Shown here: piece after piece, positions 15,179 through 24,397 of the stretch
Layout: every line of letters begins with the position of its first letter
Numbering within the stretch: position 1 is the first letter of the stretch
NCBI RefSeq assembly: GCF_900108555.1
Contig: NZ_FNWV01000001.1
Location: 634,973 to 698,972 of the forward strand
Reading direction: 5' to 3'
Source: Ruminococcus flavefaciens
Lineage (GTDB): Bacteria; Bacillota; Clostridia; Oscillospirales; Ruminococcaceae
DNA: 64,000 nt
Notes under the pieces: model-generated
What the model saw: only the letters and a program-made list of their open reading frames with translations
Told to the model about the DNA's origin: nothing
Database searches by the model: none
Made by a program: the position numbers and the translations under genes

Positions 15179-17800
15179 TTACTTTCTGAAAGCTGCGATA
15201 GACTGCTCTATCTTAGCCATTTTTTCCTCTGCCTTTGCAAGCTTTGCCTTTTCAGCGTCTATGAGCTGTGCAGGAGCCTTTGCGATAAAGCCCTGATTAT
15301 TCAGCTTTCCGCTGAGGAAGTCTATATCCTTCTGTACCTTAGCCTTTTCCTTTTCAAGACGTGCTATTTCCTTCTCCTTGTCAACAAGCTCGTCCATAGG
15401 AATGAAGATACGAGCGGAGTCGGTAACGGCATTTGCCGAATCAGGGATATCGAACTTGTCACCTGTCTCAACTGCGGAAGCAGAAGCAAGCTTCTCGAAG
15501 AATACTGCGCATGAGTTGAAGAGCTCCTTGTCGGCAGTCTCAATGAAGAGCTTAGCCTTTACTGACGGAGGTACGTTCATTTCTGTACGTGTATTTCTTA
15601 TAGCCTTGATAGCTGAAATTATCTTCTCGAACGCCTTTTCCTCTGCGCCAAAGTCGATAGAAGCATCGTATGTTGGGTAGGTTTCGAGGATTATCATTGA
15701 CTTCTCGTTTGTGAGGACCTGCCATATCTCCTCAGTAATGAACGGCATGAATGGGTGGAGAAGCTTCAGCATACCCTGCATTGCCCATACAAGAACTGCC
15801 TGAGCCTTTGCCATTGTCTCGCCGCCTGCCTGTATTCTCGGCTTTGTGAGCTCGATGTACCAGTCGCAGTAAACGTCCCAGATAAAGTCATATATCTTCT
15901 GTGAAGCAACGCCAAGCTCATATCTGTCAAGGTTCTCGCCTACTTCCTTAGCAAGCTGATTGAACTTGTTAACGAGCCACTTGTCCTCTAATTCAAGCTC
16001 GGCAGGGAGTCCCTTGAACTCGAAGTCCTCGGGAAGATTCATCATAATGAAACGTGAAGCGTTCCAGAGCTTGTTTGCGAAGTTACGTGCAGCCTTTACC
16101 TTATCGTCGATATAACGCATATCGTTTCCCGGTGAGTTACCTGTAGCAAGCATAAATCTGAGTGCATCGGCACCATACTCGTTGATAACTTCGAGCGGAT
16201 CGATACCGTTGCCGAGAGACTTGGACATCTTGCGTCCCTGCGCATCACGTACAAGACCGTGGATAAGAACTGTATCAAATGGTACCTTGCCCATGTTCTC
16301 CAGACCGCTGAACATCATTCTGATTACCCAGAAGAAGATGATGTCATAGCCTGTTACGAGAGTATTTGTTGGGTAGAAGTACTTTAAATCCTCTGTATTC
16401 TCAGGCCAGCCAAGTGTTGAGAACGGCCAGAGTGCAGAGCTGAACCATGTATCGAGAGTATCGGGATCCTGTCTCATTGGCTTGCCGCACTTAGGACAAA
16501 CTGCGCTGCTCTCCTTTGTTACAACCATTTCACCGCAGGCATCGCAGTAGAATGCAGGTATCTGATGTCCCCACCATATCTGACGGGAGATACACCAGTC
16601 CTTGATATTTTCCAGCCAGTGGAAATATATCTTGTCAAAACGCTCGGGAACGAACTTTGTATCGCCGTTCTTTACAGCTGCTATAGCAGGCTCTGCAAGA
16701 GGCTTCATCTTAACGAACCACTGTGTTGAAACCTTTGGCTCAACTGTAGTGCCGCAGCGGTAGCAAGTACCTACATTATGGCTGTATTCCTCTATTTTAA
16801 CGAGTGCGCCTTCATTTTCAAGGTCCTCTACTATCTTCTTTCTTGCCTCATATCTGTCCATGCCTGCATACTCGGGGTAATCGTCAACGATAGTTGCATC
16901 GTCGTTCATTACATTGATAACAGGAAGATCATGACGGAGACCTACCTCAAAGTCGTTAGGGTCATGTGCAGGAGTTATCTTAACTACGCCTGTACCAAAG
17001 TCCATTTCAACGTAATCATCAGCAACGATAGGTATTTCGCGGTGAACCAGCGGAAGGATAACTGTCTTGCCTACAAGGTCAGTGTAACGCTCGTCCTTTG
17101 GATTTACAGCAACAGCTGTATCACCGAGGAGAGTTTCGGGACGTGTTGTAGCAAGCTCTAAATATCCGTCGCTGTCTTTGATCTTGTAGCGGAGATGCCA
17201 GAAATGACCTGCCTGATCTTCGTAAGTTACCTCAGCATCTGAAAGTGATGTGCGGCATTTAGGGCACCAGTTGATTATACGCTCACCTCTGTAGATGAGA
17301 CCTTTTTCGTAGTACTTGATGAATACTTCCTTTACAGCCTTTGAGCAGCCCTCGTCCATAGTGAAACGCTCTCTTGACCAGTCGCATGAAGAACCGAGCT
17401 TTTTGAGCTGTTCAACGATACGTCCGCCGTACTGCTTTTTCCATTCCCATGCGCGCTTCATAAAGCCCTCTCTGCCGAGGTCCTCCTTTGTAACGCCTTC
17501 CTTGCGCATAGCTTCAACTATCTTAGCCTCTGTAGCAATAGCAGCATGGTCAGTACCCGGGAGCCACAGTGCGCTGTAGCCGCTCATTCTCTTCCAGCGG
17601 ATAAGGATATCCTGTAATGTTTCATCAAGGGCGTGTCCCATGTGGAGCTGTCCAGTGATGTTCGGAGGAGGGATAACTATAGTGTATGGTGTTTTCTTCG
17701 GGTCAGCCTCAGCACGGAAGCAGCCCTTTTCATTCCAAGCGGCATAGATACGATCCTCAAAGTCTTTTGGATTATATGCCTTAGCAAGTTCCTTTGCCAT
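15179..17800 (-). CDS. valS: Valyl-tRNA synthetase
   Basis: Class Ia aminoacyl-tRNA synthetase that charges tRNA-Val in the cytoplasm. It has 873 residues, the normal length. The HIGH motif appears as HMGH in ITGQLHMGHALDET, KMSKS as GRKMSKSLGNG, and an editing domain and Cys4 zinc-type insert (CDAC...CPKC) lie between. The C-terminal 70 residues form the expected coiled-coil arm. I chose the ATG at 17800 (MAKELAKAYNP) because AAAGGAG lies at 17812-17818. The longer frame from 17839 would include the ribosome-binding site. A T-box leader controls it, and a heptad-type repeat element sits between the leader terminator and the gene. Confidence 0.97.
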   Translation of the reverse strand: MAKELAKAYNPKDFEDRIYAAWNEKGCFRAEADPKKTPYTIVIPPPNITGQLHMGHALDETLQDILIRWKRMSGYSALWLPGTDHAAIATEAKIVEAMRKEGVTKEDLGREGFMKRAWEWKKQYGGRIVEQLKKLGSSCDWSRERFTMDEGCSKAVKEVFIKYYEKGLIYRGERIINWCPKCRTSLSDAEVTYEDQAGHFWHLRYKIKDSDGYLELATTRPETLLGDTAVAVNPKDERYTDLVGKTVILPLVHREIPIVADDYVEMDFGTGVVKITPAHDPNDFEVGLRHDLPVINVMNDDATIVDDYPEYAGMDRYEARKKIVEDLENEGALVKIEEYSHNVGTCYRCGTTVEPKVSTQWFVKMKPLAEPAIAAVKNGDTKFVPERFDKIYFHWLENIKDWCISRQIWWGHQIPAFYCDACGEMVVTKESSAVCPKCGKPMRQDPDTLDTWFSSALWPFSTLGWPENTEDLKYFYPTNTLVTGYDIIFFWVIRMMFSGLENMGKVPFDTVLIHGLVRDAQGRKMSKSLGNGIDPLEVINEYGADALRFMLATGNSPGNDMRYIDDKVKAARNFANKLWNASRFIMMNLPEDFEFKGLPAELELEDKWLVNKFNQLAKEVGENLDRYELGVASQKIYDFIWDVYCDWYIELTKPRIQAGGETMAKAQAVLVWAMQGMLKLLHPFMPFITEEIWQVLTNEKSMIILETYPTYDASIDFGAEEKAFEKIISAIKAIRNTRTEMNVPPSVKAKLFIETADKELFNSCAVFFEKLASASAVETGDKFDIPDSANAVTDSARIFIPMDELVDKEKEIARLEKEKAKVQKDIDFLSGKLNNQGFIAKAPAQLIDAEKAKLAKAEEKMAKIEQSIAAFRK

Positions 17801-17836
17801 TTCGATCAATTCTCCTTTAAAAATCATTTTTTCGTT

Positions 17837-17960
17837 CATGAGTTGAGAGTTGAAAGTGGAGAGTTGAAAGTTATTGTATCTGCTTACGCAGATTTATTTA
17901 AATATTCCGTCTTTGACGGCACCATAACTCTCAATTCTCAACTCTGAACTCTCAACTTAC
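17837..17960. repeat. Inverted pair of 7-bp arrays with central palindromes, in the valS leader
   Basis: Left array GAGTTGA/AAGTGGA type (17837-17873) and right array AACTCTC/AATTCTC type (17926-17959) are imperfect reverse complements of about 35 bp. Between them are ATCTGC-TTAC-GCAGAT (17878-17893) and CCGTC-TTT-GACGG (17907-17919). The whole could fold as one long hairpin in the valS mRNA. Confidence 0.8.
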
Positions 17961-17967
17961 AATAAAT

Positions 17968-18236
17968 AAAAAAGTCCGTCCCGAACCTTACGGCTCAGGG
18001 CGAACGATTGTCCGTGTTACCACCTGAATTCGGGAATACTCTCCCGCACTCTGCGAGGTCTGCAAACCTCTTCCCCTGTAACGTGAGGATCACGCCGCAT
18101 ACTACTGAGCACAAGCCGTTGGCACGCGAAGCTCCGAAGCTACTTCCGCAGGTCCGTCATACTGCCTTACACCATACGGCAGCTCTCTGAAAATCGGGGA
18201 TCCTGAGTACTCCTCTTCATCATCGCCTTTGAATAC
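17968..18236 (-). ncRNA. T-box leader of valS
   Basis: On the minus strand the conserved T-box word AGGTGGTAACACGG is at 18012-18025. A GC-rich terminator ending in T6 (17968-18004) can compete with an antiterminator built on that word. A long 5' stem I region has the AG-bulge-type segment CAGAGAGCTGCC and GAGGAGTA. A GUA triplet (TAC on the plus strand, 18141-18143) lies where the specifier codon is expected and would decode as valine, consistent with the downstream gene. The element senses uncharged tRNA-Val and allows read-through into valS. The specifier position is a hand reading. Confidence 0.9.
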
Positions 18237-18242
18237 TTTCTT

Positions 18243-18271
18243 ATTATACACGATAAATTCACGTTTGTCAA
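18243..18271 (-). promoter_or_regulatory. Promoter of the valS T-box leader
   Basis: Minus-strand TTGACA, 17 bp, TATAAT, ending about 7 bp before the first base of the leader. Confidence 0.85.
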
Positions 18272-18293
18272 GGGTAAAAGTGGTTAGTTGTTA

Positions 18294-18316
18294 GTAGGGG
18301 CGCACAGTGTGCACCC
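18294..18316 (+). repeat. GTAG-headed REP-like hairpin
   Basis: GTAG followed by GGGCGCAC-AGT-GTGCACCC, preceded by heptad-like GGTTAGTTGTTAGT. Confidence 0.65.
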
Positions 18317-18353
18317 GTGTGCCCGTAACAATTATGTATGCCATAACTATGCG

Positions 18354-18391
18354 TAGGGGCTGGCGCAGCTAACAGCTGCACGTACCCTCTG
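18354..18391 (+). repeat. REP-like unit shared with 40733-40768
   Basis: GTAG head, then GCAGCT/AGCTGC inside a longer stem. About 30 bases are nearly identical to the inverted unit near 40.75 kb. Confidence 0.65.
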
Positions 18392-18413
18392 TTGGAAGTC
18401 ATTGACGTCACAC

Positions 18414-18442
18414 TTAACACTATATATCATACATGATATAAT
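18414..18442 (+). promoter_or_regulatory. Promoter of candidate small RNA
   Basis: TTAACA (18414-18419), 17 bp, TATAAT (18437-18442). No ORF follows before a terminator. Confidence 0.55.
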
Positions 18443-18448
18443 ACTTTT

Positions 18449-18536
18449 GAGGCAGGGTGAAATACTCGCCCCCTCTCTCTCATTATTTAAAGAAACAGCC
18501 GACTTGTGTGAGAGCAGGTTAGCTGTTTCTTTTTTT
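18449..18536 (+). ncRNA. Candidate small RNA upstream of prfB
   Basis: A promoter, about 88 transcribed bases without an ORF, and a strong terminator (stem AAAGAAACAGC/GCTGTTTCTTT, then T5 or more) form a complete unit. prfB has its own promoter 140 bp downstream, so this is not simply its leader. I do not recognise the family. Confidence 0.5.
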
Positions 18537-18546
18537 ATTCACTCAC

Positions 18547-18570
18547 GGACTGCCAAAGGCAGCCCCTACA
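18547..18570 (-). repeat. GTAG-headed REP-like hairpin (CTGCC stem)
   Basis: Third copy of the CTGCC-AAA-GGCAG unit with CCCTACA, directly followed by a heptad array. Confidence 0.75.
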
Positions 18571-18648
18571 CTCTACTTTCTACTCACTACTCTCTGCTCA
18601 CTAACAACTAAGCAATAACCACTAACAACTAATCACTAACTGCTAAAT
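18571..18648. repeat. Longest 7-bp array (CTCTACT to CACTAAC)
   Basis: Eleven heptads drift from CTCTACT through CTCTGCT to CACTAAC and AACTAAT with unbroken period 7. Confidence 0.8.
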
Positions 18649-18674
18649 AATTGCAAAAAACTGGCTCTCACCCC

Positions 18675-18703
18675 TTGCACTTAGTCCAAAACTGTGATAT
18701 AAT
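18675..18703 (+). promoter_or_regulatory. Promoter of prfB
   Basis: TTGCAC (18675-18680), 17 bp, TATAAT (18698-18703). Confidence 0.8.
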
Positions 18704-18735
18704 ATATATATCTATGTTTGAAAGGAATTTTAGCT

Positions 18736-19854
18736 ATGATAATATTTGATGAACTCAGAGTCGAAATGACAGGCTACCGCGCTGAAATGAAGGAGCTTGC
18801 AGACGTTCTGAATATAGAAAATGCCAAAAAAAGAGTCGCAGAACTCGGTGAAGAAACAGCTAAGGAAGGCTTCTGGGACGACCTCGAAAATTCCCAGAAG
18901 GTACTGAAAGAGCAGAAGTCTCTTGAAAGAAAGATAGAAAAGTTCAACATACTCAATAACAGTCTTGAAGATCTTATTACTCTTATCGAGCTTTCTATAG
19001 AAGCCGATGACGAAAGCGACATCGAAGAAATAAAGAAAGAGTGCGAAGCTTTCAAGACAAAGCTTGAGGACGAAAAGCTTTCAACTCTCCTCACAGGCGA
19101 GTATGACAACGCAAACGCTATCCTCACCTTCCATGCAGGTGCAGGCGGAACAGAGGCTCAGGACTGGGCAGAAATGCTCTATCGTATGTACAACCGCTGG
19201 GCTGAGCGTCACGAGTTCAAGGTAGAACTGCTGGACTATCTCGACGGTGATGAAGCTGGTATGAAGTCCGCTTCTATCCTTATCGAAGGCGAAAATGCTT
19301 ACGGCTATATGAAGTCGGAGTCGGGCGTTCACAGACTTGTCCGCGTATCTCCTTTCGATGCGCAGGGACGCAGACACACATCATTCGCTGCACTTGAAGT
19401 AATGCCCGAACTCGATGACTCTATCGAAGTTGATATCCGTCCTGAGGATATCGAAATGGAAGTTTACCGTTCAAGCGGTGCAGGCGGACAGAAGGTAAAC
19501 AAGACCAGCTCGGCTGTACGTCTTATCCATAAGCCTACAGGTATCGTTGTATCATGCCAAACTCAGCGAAGCCAGTACCAGAACAAGGACTACGCTATGA
19601 AGATGCTCCGTTCAAAGCTTATCGAGATCAAGGAGCGTGAGCACCTCGAAAAGATCGAGGATATCAAGGGCGTTCAGAACCAGATCGCATGGGGCTCACA
19701 GATACGTTCCTATGTATTCATGCCCTATACTCTCGTAAAGGACACACGTACAGGCTTTGAAAACGGCAATATTCAGGCTGTTATGGACGGTGACATAGAC
19801 GGCTTCATAAATGCATATCTGAAATCGCTCTCACACGGTACTCTTGAAAAGTAA
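18736..19854 (+). CDS. prfB: Peptide chain release factor 2
   Basis: RF2 recognises UGA and UAA stops and triggers peptide release. The 372-residue protein has the RF2 tripeptide SPF in RVSPFDAQGRRH and the catalytic GGQ in SSGAGGQKVNKT. I chose the ATG at 18736, preceded by AAAGGA at 18721-18726. A TTG at 18718 would overlap that site. Many bacterial prfB genes have an in-frame UGA and +1 frameshift about 25 codons in. Here the N-terminal region (MIIFDELRVEMTGYRAEMKE) reads straight through without any stop, so autoregulation by frameshifting is absent. A strong terminator follows. Confidence 0.96.
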   Translation: MIIFDELRVEMTGYRAEMKELADVLNIENAKKRVAELGEETAKEGFWDDLENSQKVLKEQKSLERKIEKFNILNNSLEDLITLIELSIEADDESDIEEIKKECEAFKTKLEDEKLSTLLTGEYDNANAILTFHAGAGGTEAQDWAEMLYRMYNRWAERHEFKVELLDYLDGDEAGMKSASILIEGENAYGYMKSESGVHRLVRVSPFDAQGRRHTSFAALEVMPELDDSIEVDIRPEDIEMEVYRSSGAGGQKVNKTSSAVRLIHKPTGIVVSCQTQRSQYQNKDYAMKMLRSKLIEIKEREHLEKIEDIKGVQNQIAWGSQIRSYVFMPYTLVKDTRTGFENGNIQAVMDGDIDGFINAYLKSLSHGTLEK

Positions 19855-19905
19855 GTTTAGAGTTAGCGACACTCTACCCTTTGTAAGCACAAATCATAAT
19901 AACAA

Positions 19906-19942
19906 TACCCCCGAAACCTTTTAGTGTTTTTCGGGGGTTTTA
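19906..19942 (+). terminator. Terminator after prfB
   Basis: Stem ACCCCCGAAA/TTTCGGGGGT followed by TTTTATCTTTT. Confidence 0.85.
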
Positions 19943-19953
19943 TCTTTTGATCT

Positions 19954-20008
19954 GTCGCCGCAGGCGACACAACAACTCTCAACTTTAAACTCTCAATTCT
20001 CAACTCAG
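19954..20008. repeat. Palindrome plus 7-bp array at a stop codon
   Basis: GTCGCC-GCA-GGCGAC (19954-19968), a short ACAAC linker, then AACTCTC-type heptads that end inside the stop codon of the DUF4363 gene. Confidence 0.75.
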
Positions 20009-20382
20009 AATACACTTGTAAAGTGCGGTGTTTCGCCGCTTTTCAGCATTTCAAGCATATCACGGAGCTCTGCAAGCTCCGCTGTCATTTCGTCCTCTTC
20101 GTTCTCCGCAAGATGAACTATCCGCGAGCACAGGCGGTCTATCTCCACAAGCTTGTCGTATTTCAGCAATACAGAAGCCTTTTCGCGGAAGCTCTCCCAA
20201 TTCGCGTTCATTTTCCTTGCATTAACAGCCGCTTTGTGATTATCGCCGTTTTCAGCAAGATCATAAATAATATCAATTTCACTTAGCATATCATCGCAGC
20301 TGCGATTTACCCATATGCTCGAAAAAACGCTTATCCCCACAAGCAGAAGAAGTATTGCCGCACTTATCTTAACTCTCGTCAT
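20005..20382 (-). CDS. DUF4363-family protein
   Basis: The 125-residue protein has one N-terminal membrane segment (ISAAILLLLVGISVFSSI) and an external or periplasm-like helical domain rich in charged residues, with the pattern of DUF4363. I prefer the ATG at 20382, behind AGGATAGGTGAG. A GTG three codons earlier is possible. It overlaps the 3' end of the DUF421 gene by 14 bases, so the two are coupled. DUF421/DUF4363 pairs are recurrent in Clostridia and have been linked to spore or envelope functions. The molecular role is unknown. Confidence 0.85.
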   Translation of the reverse strand: MTRVKISAAILLLLVGISVFSSIWVNRSCDDMLSEIDIIYDLAENGDNHKAAVNARKMNANWESFREKASVLLKYDKLVEIDRLCSRIVHLAENEEDEMTAELAELRDMLEMLKSGETPHFTSVF

Positions 20383-21085
20383 TATTCTCACCTATCCTCA
20401 GCTTTTTCGGCAGACTCCCCTGCTTATCCGCAACGAAACAGTTTCCGCTGTCATCAGCCGTCATAATAAATACATCTTCGATCGACAGCCCGTTCTTTTT
20501 CAGTACAGCTTCAACTGTACTCCGTGCAAGTTTCAATGACTCCATAGCCTGTGGGATATATCTTCCGTCGGATATTATCAGCACAGGCGGATCTAAGTTT
20601 TCCGCAGCGATCTTCATATCGGTTCGTGTGGGAGTATCCTCGGCAGGCTTTTTCATTACGGAGATGCTTCCCGTAGTTTCTACAATTGCGTACTGCACCT
20701 CGCTCAGATCAAATATATCCTTGCCGCGAAGTGCCATAAGCAGATCATCGGAGGAAAACCTCAGCTCACGGAGTATATCTCGCTCGATACAGCCGCCGCG
20801 TACCACTATTTTAGGGCTGCCCGATATAAGCCTTCTAAGCTTTGGAAATTTAAGGCTGAAGCACGACACTATGACTTCAAAGCAGACCAGTGCGAGAATA
20901 GGAGTTACGCCCACAACTACAGGGATATTCACATCTTCGATAGGCAGCGTTGCAATATTTGAGACAAGGATAGTGATGACCAGTTCCGAGGGCTGAAGCT
21001 CACCGAGCTGACGCTTTCCCATGAGCCTTACGGCGAAAATTACCAGAATATACAGCATCACCGAACGTATAAGAACAACACACAT
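20369..21085 (-). CDS. DUF421 (YetF/YcaP-like) membrane protein
   Basis: The 238-residue protein has three N-terminal membrane segments followed by a cytoplasmic domain, the YetF layout. The signature LMGKRQLGELQPSELVITIL occurs near residue 22. I moved the start to the ATG at 21085, because AAAGGAG lies at 21093-21099. The frame from 21118 would include it. It is followed by, and overlaps, the DUF4363 gene. Family members in Bacillus affect spore germination and envelope traits. The activity remains unassigned. Confidence 0.92.
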   Translation of the reverse strand: MCVVLIRSVMLYILVIFAVRLMGKRQLGELQPSELVITILVSNIATLPIEDVNIPVVVGVTPILALVCFEVIVSCFSLKFPKLRRLISGSPKIVVRGGCIERDILRELRFSSDDLLMALRGKDIFDLSEVQYAIVETTGSISVMKKPAEDTPTRTDMKIAAENLDPPVLIISDGRYIPQAMESLKLARSTVEAVLKKNGLSIEDVFIMTADDSGNCFVADKQGSLPKKLRIGENNDES

Positions 21086-21189
21086 GAAAACAGCTCCTTT
21101 CGGGGTATTATCCCACAAAAGGAGCTTATTATTCTAATAATGATCGAATTAGGAAAATATGATCTTCATTCATACTTATCATGTAACTC

Positions 21190-21250
21190 AGTTAGCTATT
21201 AGCCAATGTGTCTCCTTCGGCTAACGGCTCATGGCTAACAGCTCATGGCT
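21190..21250. repeat. 7-bp array (TAACGGC/TCATGGC/TAACAGC)
   Basis: Heptads ending in GGC or AGC form an imperfect inverted repeat with GTTAGCTATTAGCC on the left. Confidence 0.7.
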
Positions 21251-21288
21251 GTACATTTTTCTTCCCTGTTTACAGTATTCTTAAAAAA

Positions 21289-21915
21289 TTATTCTTCTCC
21301 AAAACGCGCATTGTACTCCTGATAAGCCTTCACGATTATGTCCGCACAAAGCTCATCTCCGAGCACCGCACTGTTCAGACAAAGCTCATACTGATCCTTG
21401 TCCTGCCATGTCTTTCCGGTATTTACGTTATAGAAAGTTTCGCGGCGTTTATCTGCCTTTTTCATAATGTTTTCAGCCTTATTCTCGCTGACATCGTACT
21501 CCTCGATCGCACGTTTTATACGAGACTCTGAGTCAGCATAAATATAAACACTGAAACAGCCCTTTTCTTCAAGGATATAATTTCCGCATCTGCCAACAAG
21601 CACGAAGCTCTTCTCGTTTTCGGCTATCTCATTGATGATACGGCTCTCCATAAGGAACACCTTATCGGAAAGCGGAAGATTTTCCTCCATAGTTCTTGCA
21701 GGATTAGCGGATAAAAGAAGCGAATAAAGAAAACTTGTCGGGACATTTTCCTCAGCGTTTTCAAGGTATTCAGGGGCGATACCGCATCTTTGAGCAGTCA
21801 TTTCCAGTATCTGTCGGTTATAGCAATTGATACCAAGTTTATCAGCAGCAAGCTTACCGATGATACTACCTCCGCTTCCGTACTGTCGTTCAATTGTAAT
21901 GATAGTTTTTTTCAT
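21289..21915 (-). CDS. Cytidylate kinase-like family protein
   Basis: The 208-residue P-loop protein starts with TIITIERQYGSGGSIIGK, the opening of the cytidylate-kinase-like family, with GSGGSIIGK as the nucleotide loop. An LID-type Arg-rich segment (DKRRETFYN) and the region VGRCGNYIL are also present. True Cmk has a different substrate-binding insert, so this is probably a paralogue with an unproven substrate. It is a single gene with a promoter TTGAAA-16-TATAAT upstream. Confidence 0.88.
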   Translation of the reverse strand: MKKTIITIERQYGSGGSIIGKLAADKLGINCYNRQILEMTAQRCGIAPEYLENAEENVPTSFLYSLLLSANPARTMEENLPLSDKVFLMESRIINEIAENEKSFVLVGRCGNYILEEKGCFSVYIYADSESRIKRAIEEYDVSENKAENIMKKADKRRETFYNVNTGKTWQDKDQYELCLNSAVLGDELCADIIVKAYQEYNARFGEE

Positions 21916-21973
21916 CGGATAATACTCCCCTCATGTTAATTTATTAATAGATTGATAATATTACTACAGATAT

Positions 21974-22001
21974 ATTATACCACATCTTGCACATATTTCA
22001 A
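21974..22001 (-). promoter_or_regulatory. Promoter of the cytidylate-kinase-like gene
   Basis: Minus-strand TTGAAA, 16 bp, TATAAT. Confidence 0.65.
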
Positions 22002-22084
22002 GTTTAACAATGACAAATATTGTATATTTAGTGAAATTCTATGTTTTTAACAATTTATGTACCGGTTAATTGTGCATTTTTAAA

Positions 22085-22122
22085 ATCAAAAACCTCCCGT
22101 CGGTTAGCACAACGGGAGGTAA
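22085..22122 (-). terminator. Terminator of gdhA
   Basis: Stem ACCTCCCGT/ACGGGAGGT followed on the minus strand by a T-rich run. Confidence 0.85.
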
Positions 22123-22170
22123 TTATTCTTTACTGCTCTACTGATGAGTCACTATCAGTTATTTTTCAAA

Positions 22171-23580
<1,410 letters not shown>

Positions 23581-23590
23581 TCATTTTAAA

Positions 23591-23619
23591 TTATAGCACT
23601 ATCGTACAGATTTTGCAAT
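23591..23619 (-). promoter_or_regulatory. Promoter of gdhA
   Basis: Minus-strand TTGCAA, 17 bp, TATAAT. Confidence 0.8.
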
Positions 23620-23783
23620 ACTTTATTACAGTGAATTTATAAATTCGGCTGTTTTTAGATTTATCGTAGAATTATCGCCGCACCATTTGTATGTTTTGCA
23701 CAACAAGCTTGCAGTTTTTCTCTTTTTTTGCCAATAATTGGTTTATCCAATTATATTTTTATAAGGCTATTTTACATTTCTTA

Positions 23784-23812
23784 TTGATTTTTCGATATAT
23801 TTATTGTATAAT
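23784..23812 (+). promoter_or_regulatory. Promoter of the HD-sulfhydrylase-flavodoxin cluster
   Basis: TTGATT (23784-23789), 17 bp, TATAAT (23807-23812). Confidence 0.8.
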
Positions 23813-23865
23813 ACTTATTGAAGCTTGTTGCTTTTTATGTAATTCCCAAAGGGGGCGTTTATTCT

Positions 23866-24372
23866 ATGCTTAAAGCGATCTGCTCCTCTAAAGATCTTAC
23901 CAATAACAGCTATTACAGCTGTGTCAGCGATATCATCGACTGTCAGCAGCTCAATAAGCTGAAAAATATAACTCATCATGTCTCGACCACACGTTTCCAG
24001 CACTGTGTCAACGTATCCTATTACAGCTATATAGTTTGCAGGAAATTCAGGCTCAATGCACGTTCAGCCGCAAGAGCGGGACTTCTTCACGATCTTTTCT
24101 ACTATGACCGCAAGGAGTACAACTCTTCAAGGCAGAAATGGCAGGCTTCTCACAGCAAGCACCATTCCATGCAGGCTTCTTCAAATGCATCTGAGCTTAC
24201 CGACATAACCATGCTTGAAAAGGATATGATCGAAAAGCATATGTGGCCTTTGACAAGACCAAAGCCAAGCTATAAAGAGACATACGTAATAACAATCATC
24301 GACAAATATTGTGCTGTCCTTGAATTCTGCGTACCAAACGTACAAAAGATCATACACAGGAAAGTGCGATAA
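23866..24372 (+). CDS. HD-domain phosphohydrolase
   Basis: The 168-residue protein has the HD pattern RFQHCVNVSYYSY followed by the His-Asp doublet in AGLLHDLFYYD and a later Asp in IIDKYC, giving H...HD...D metal ligands. I chose the ATG at 23866, behind AAAGGGGGC. The longer frame from 23818 would contain that site. Such small HD proteins in Clostridia are usually annotated as HD-family hydrolases of unknown nucleotide substrate. It lies 25 bases upstream of the sulfhydrylase gene and shares its promoter. Confidence 0.85.
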   Translation: MLKAICSSKDLTNNSYYSCVSDIIDCQQLNKLKNITHHVSTTRFQHCVNVSYYSYIVCRKFRLNARSAARAGLLHDLFYYDRKEYNSSRQKWQASHSKHHSMQASSNASELTDITMLEKDMIEKHMWPLTRPKPSYKETYVITIIDKYCAVLEFCVPNVQKIIHRKVR

Positions 24373-24397
24373 CTATATTTCAGGAGGTATCCCTACA

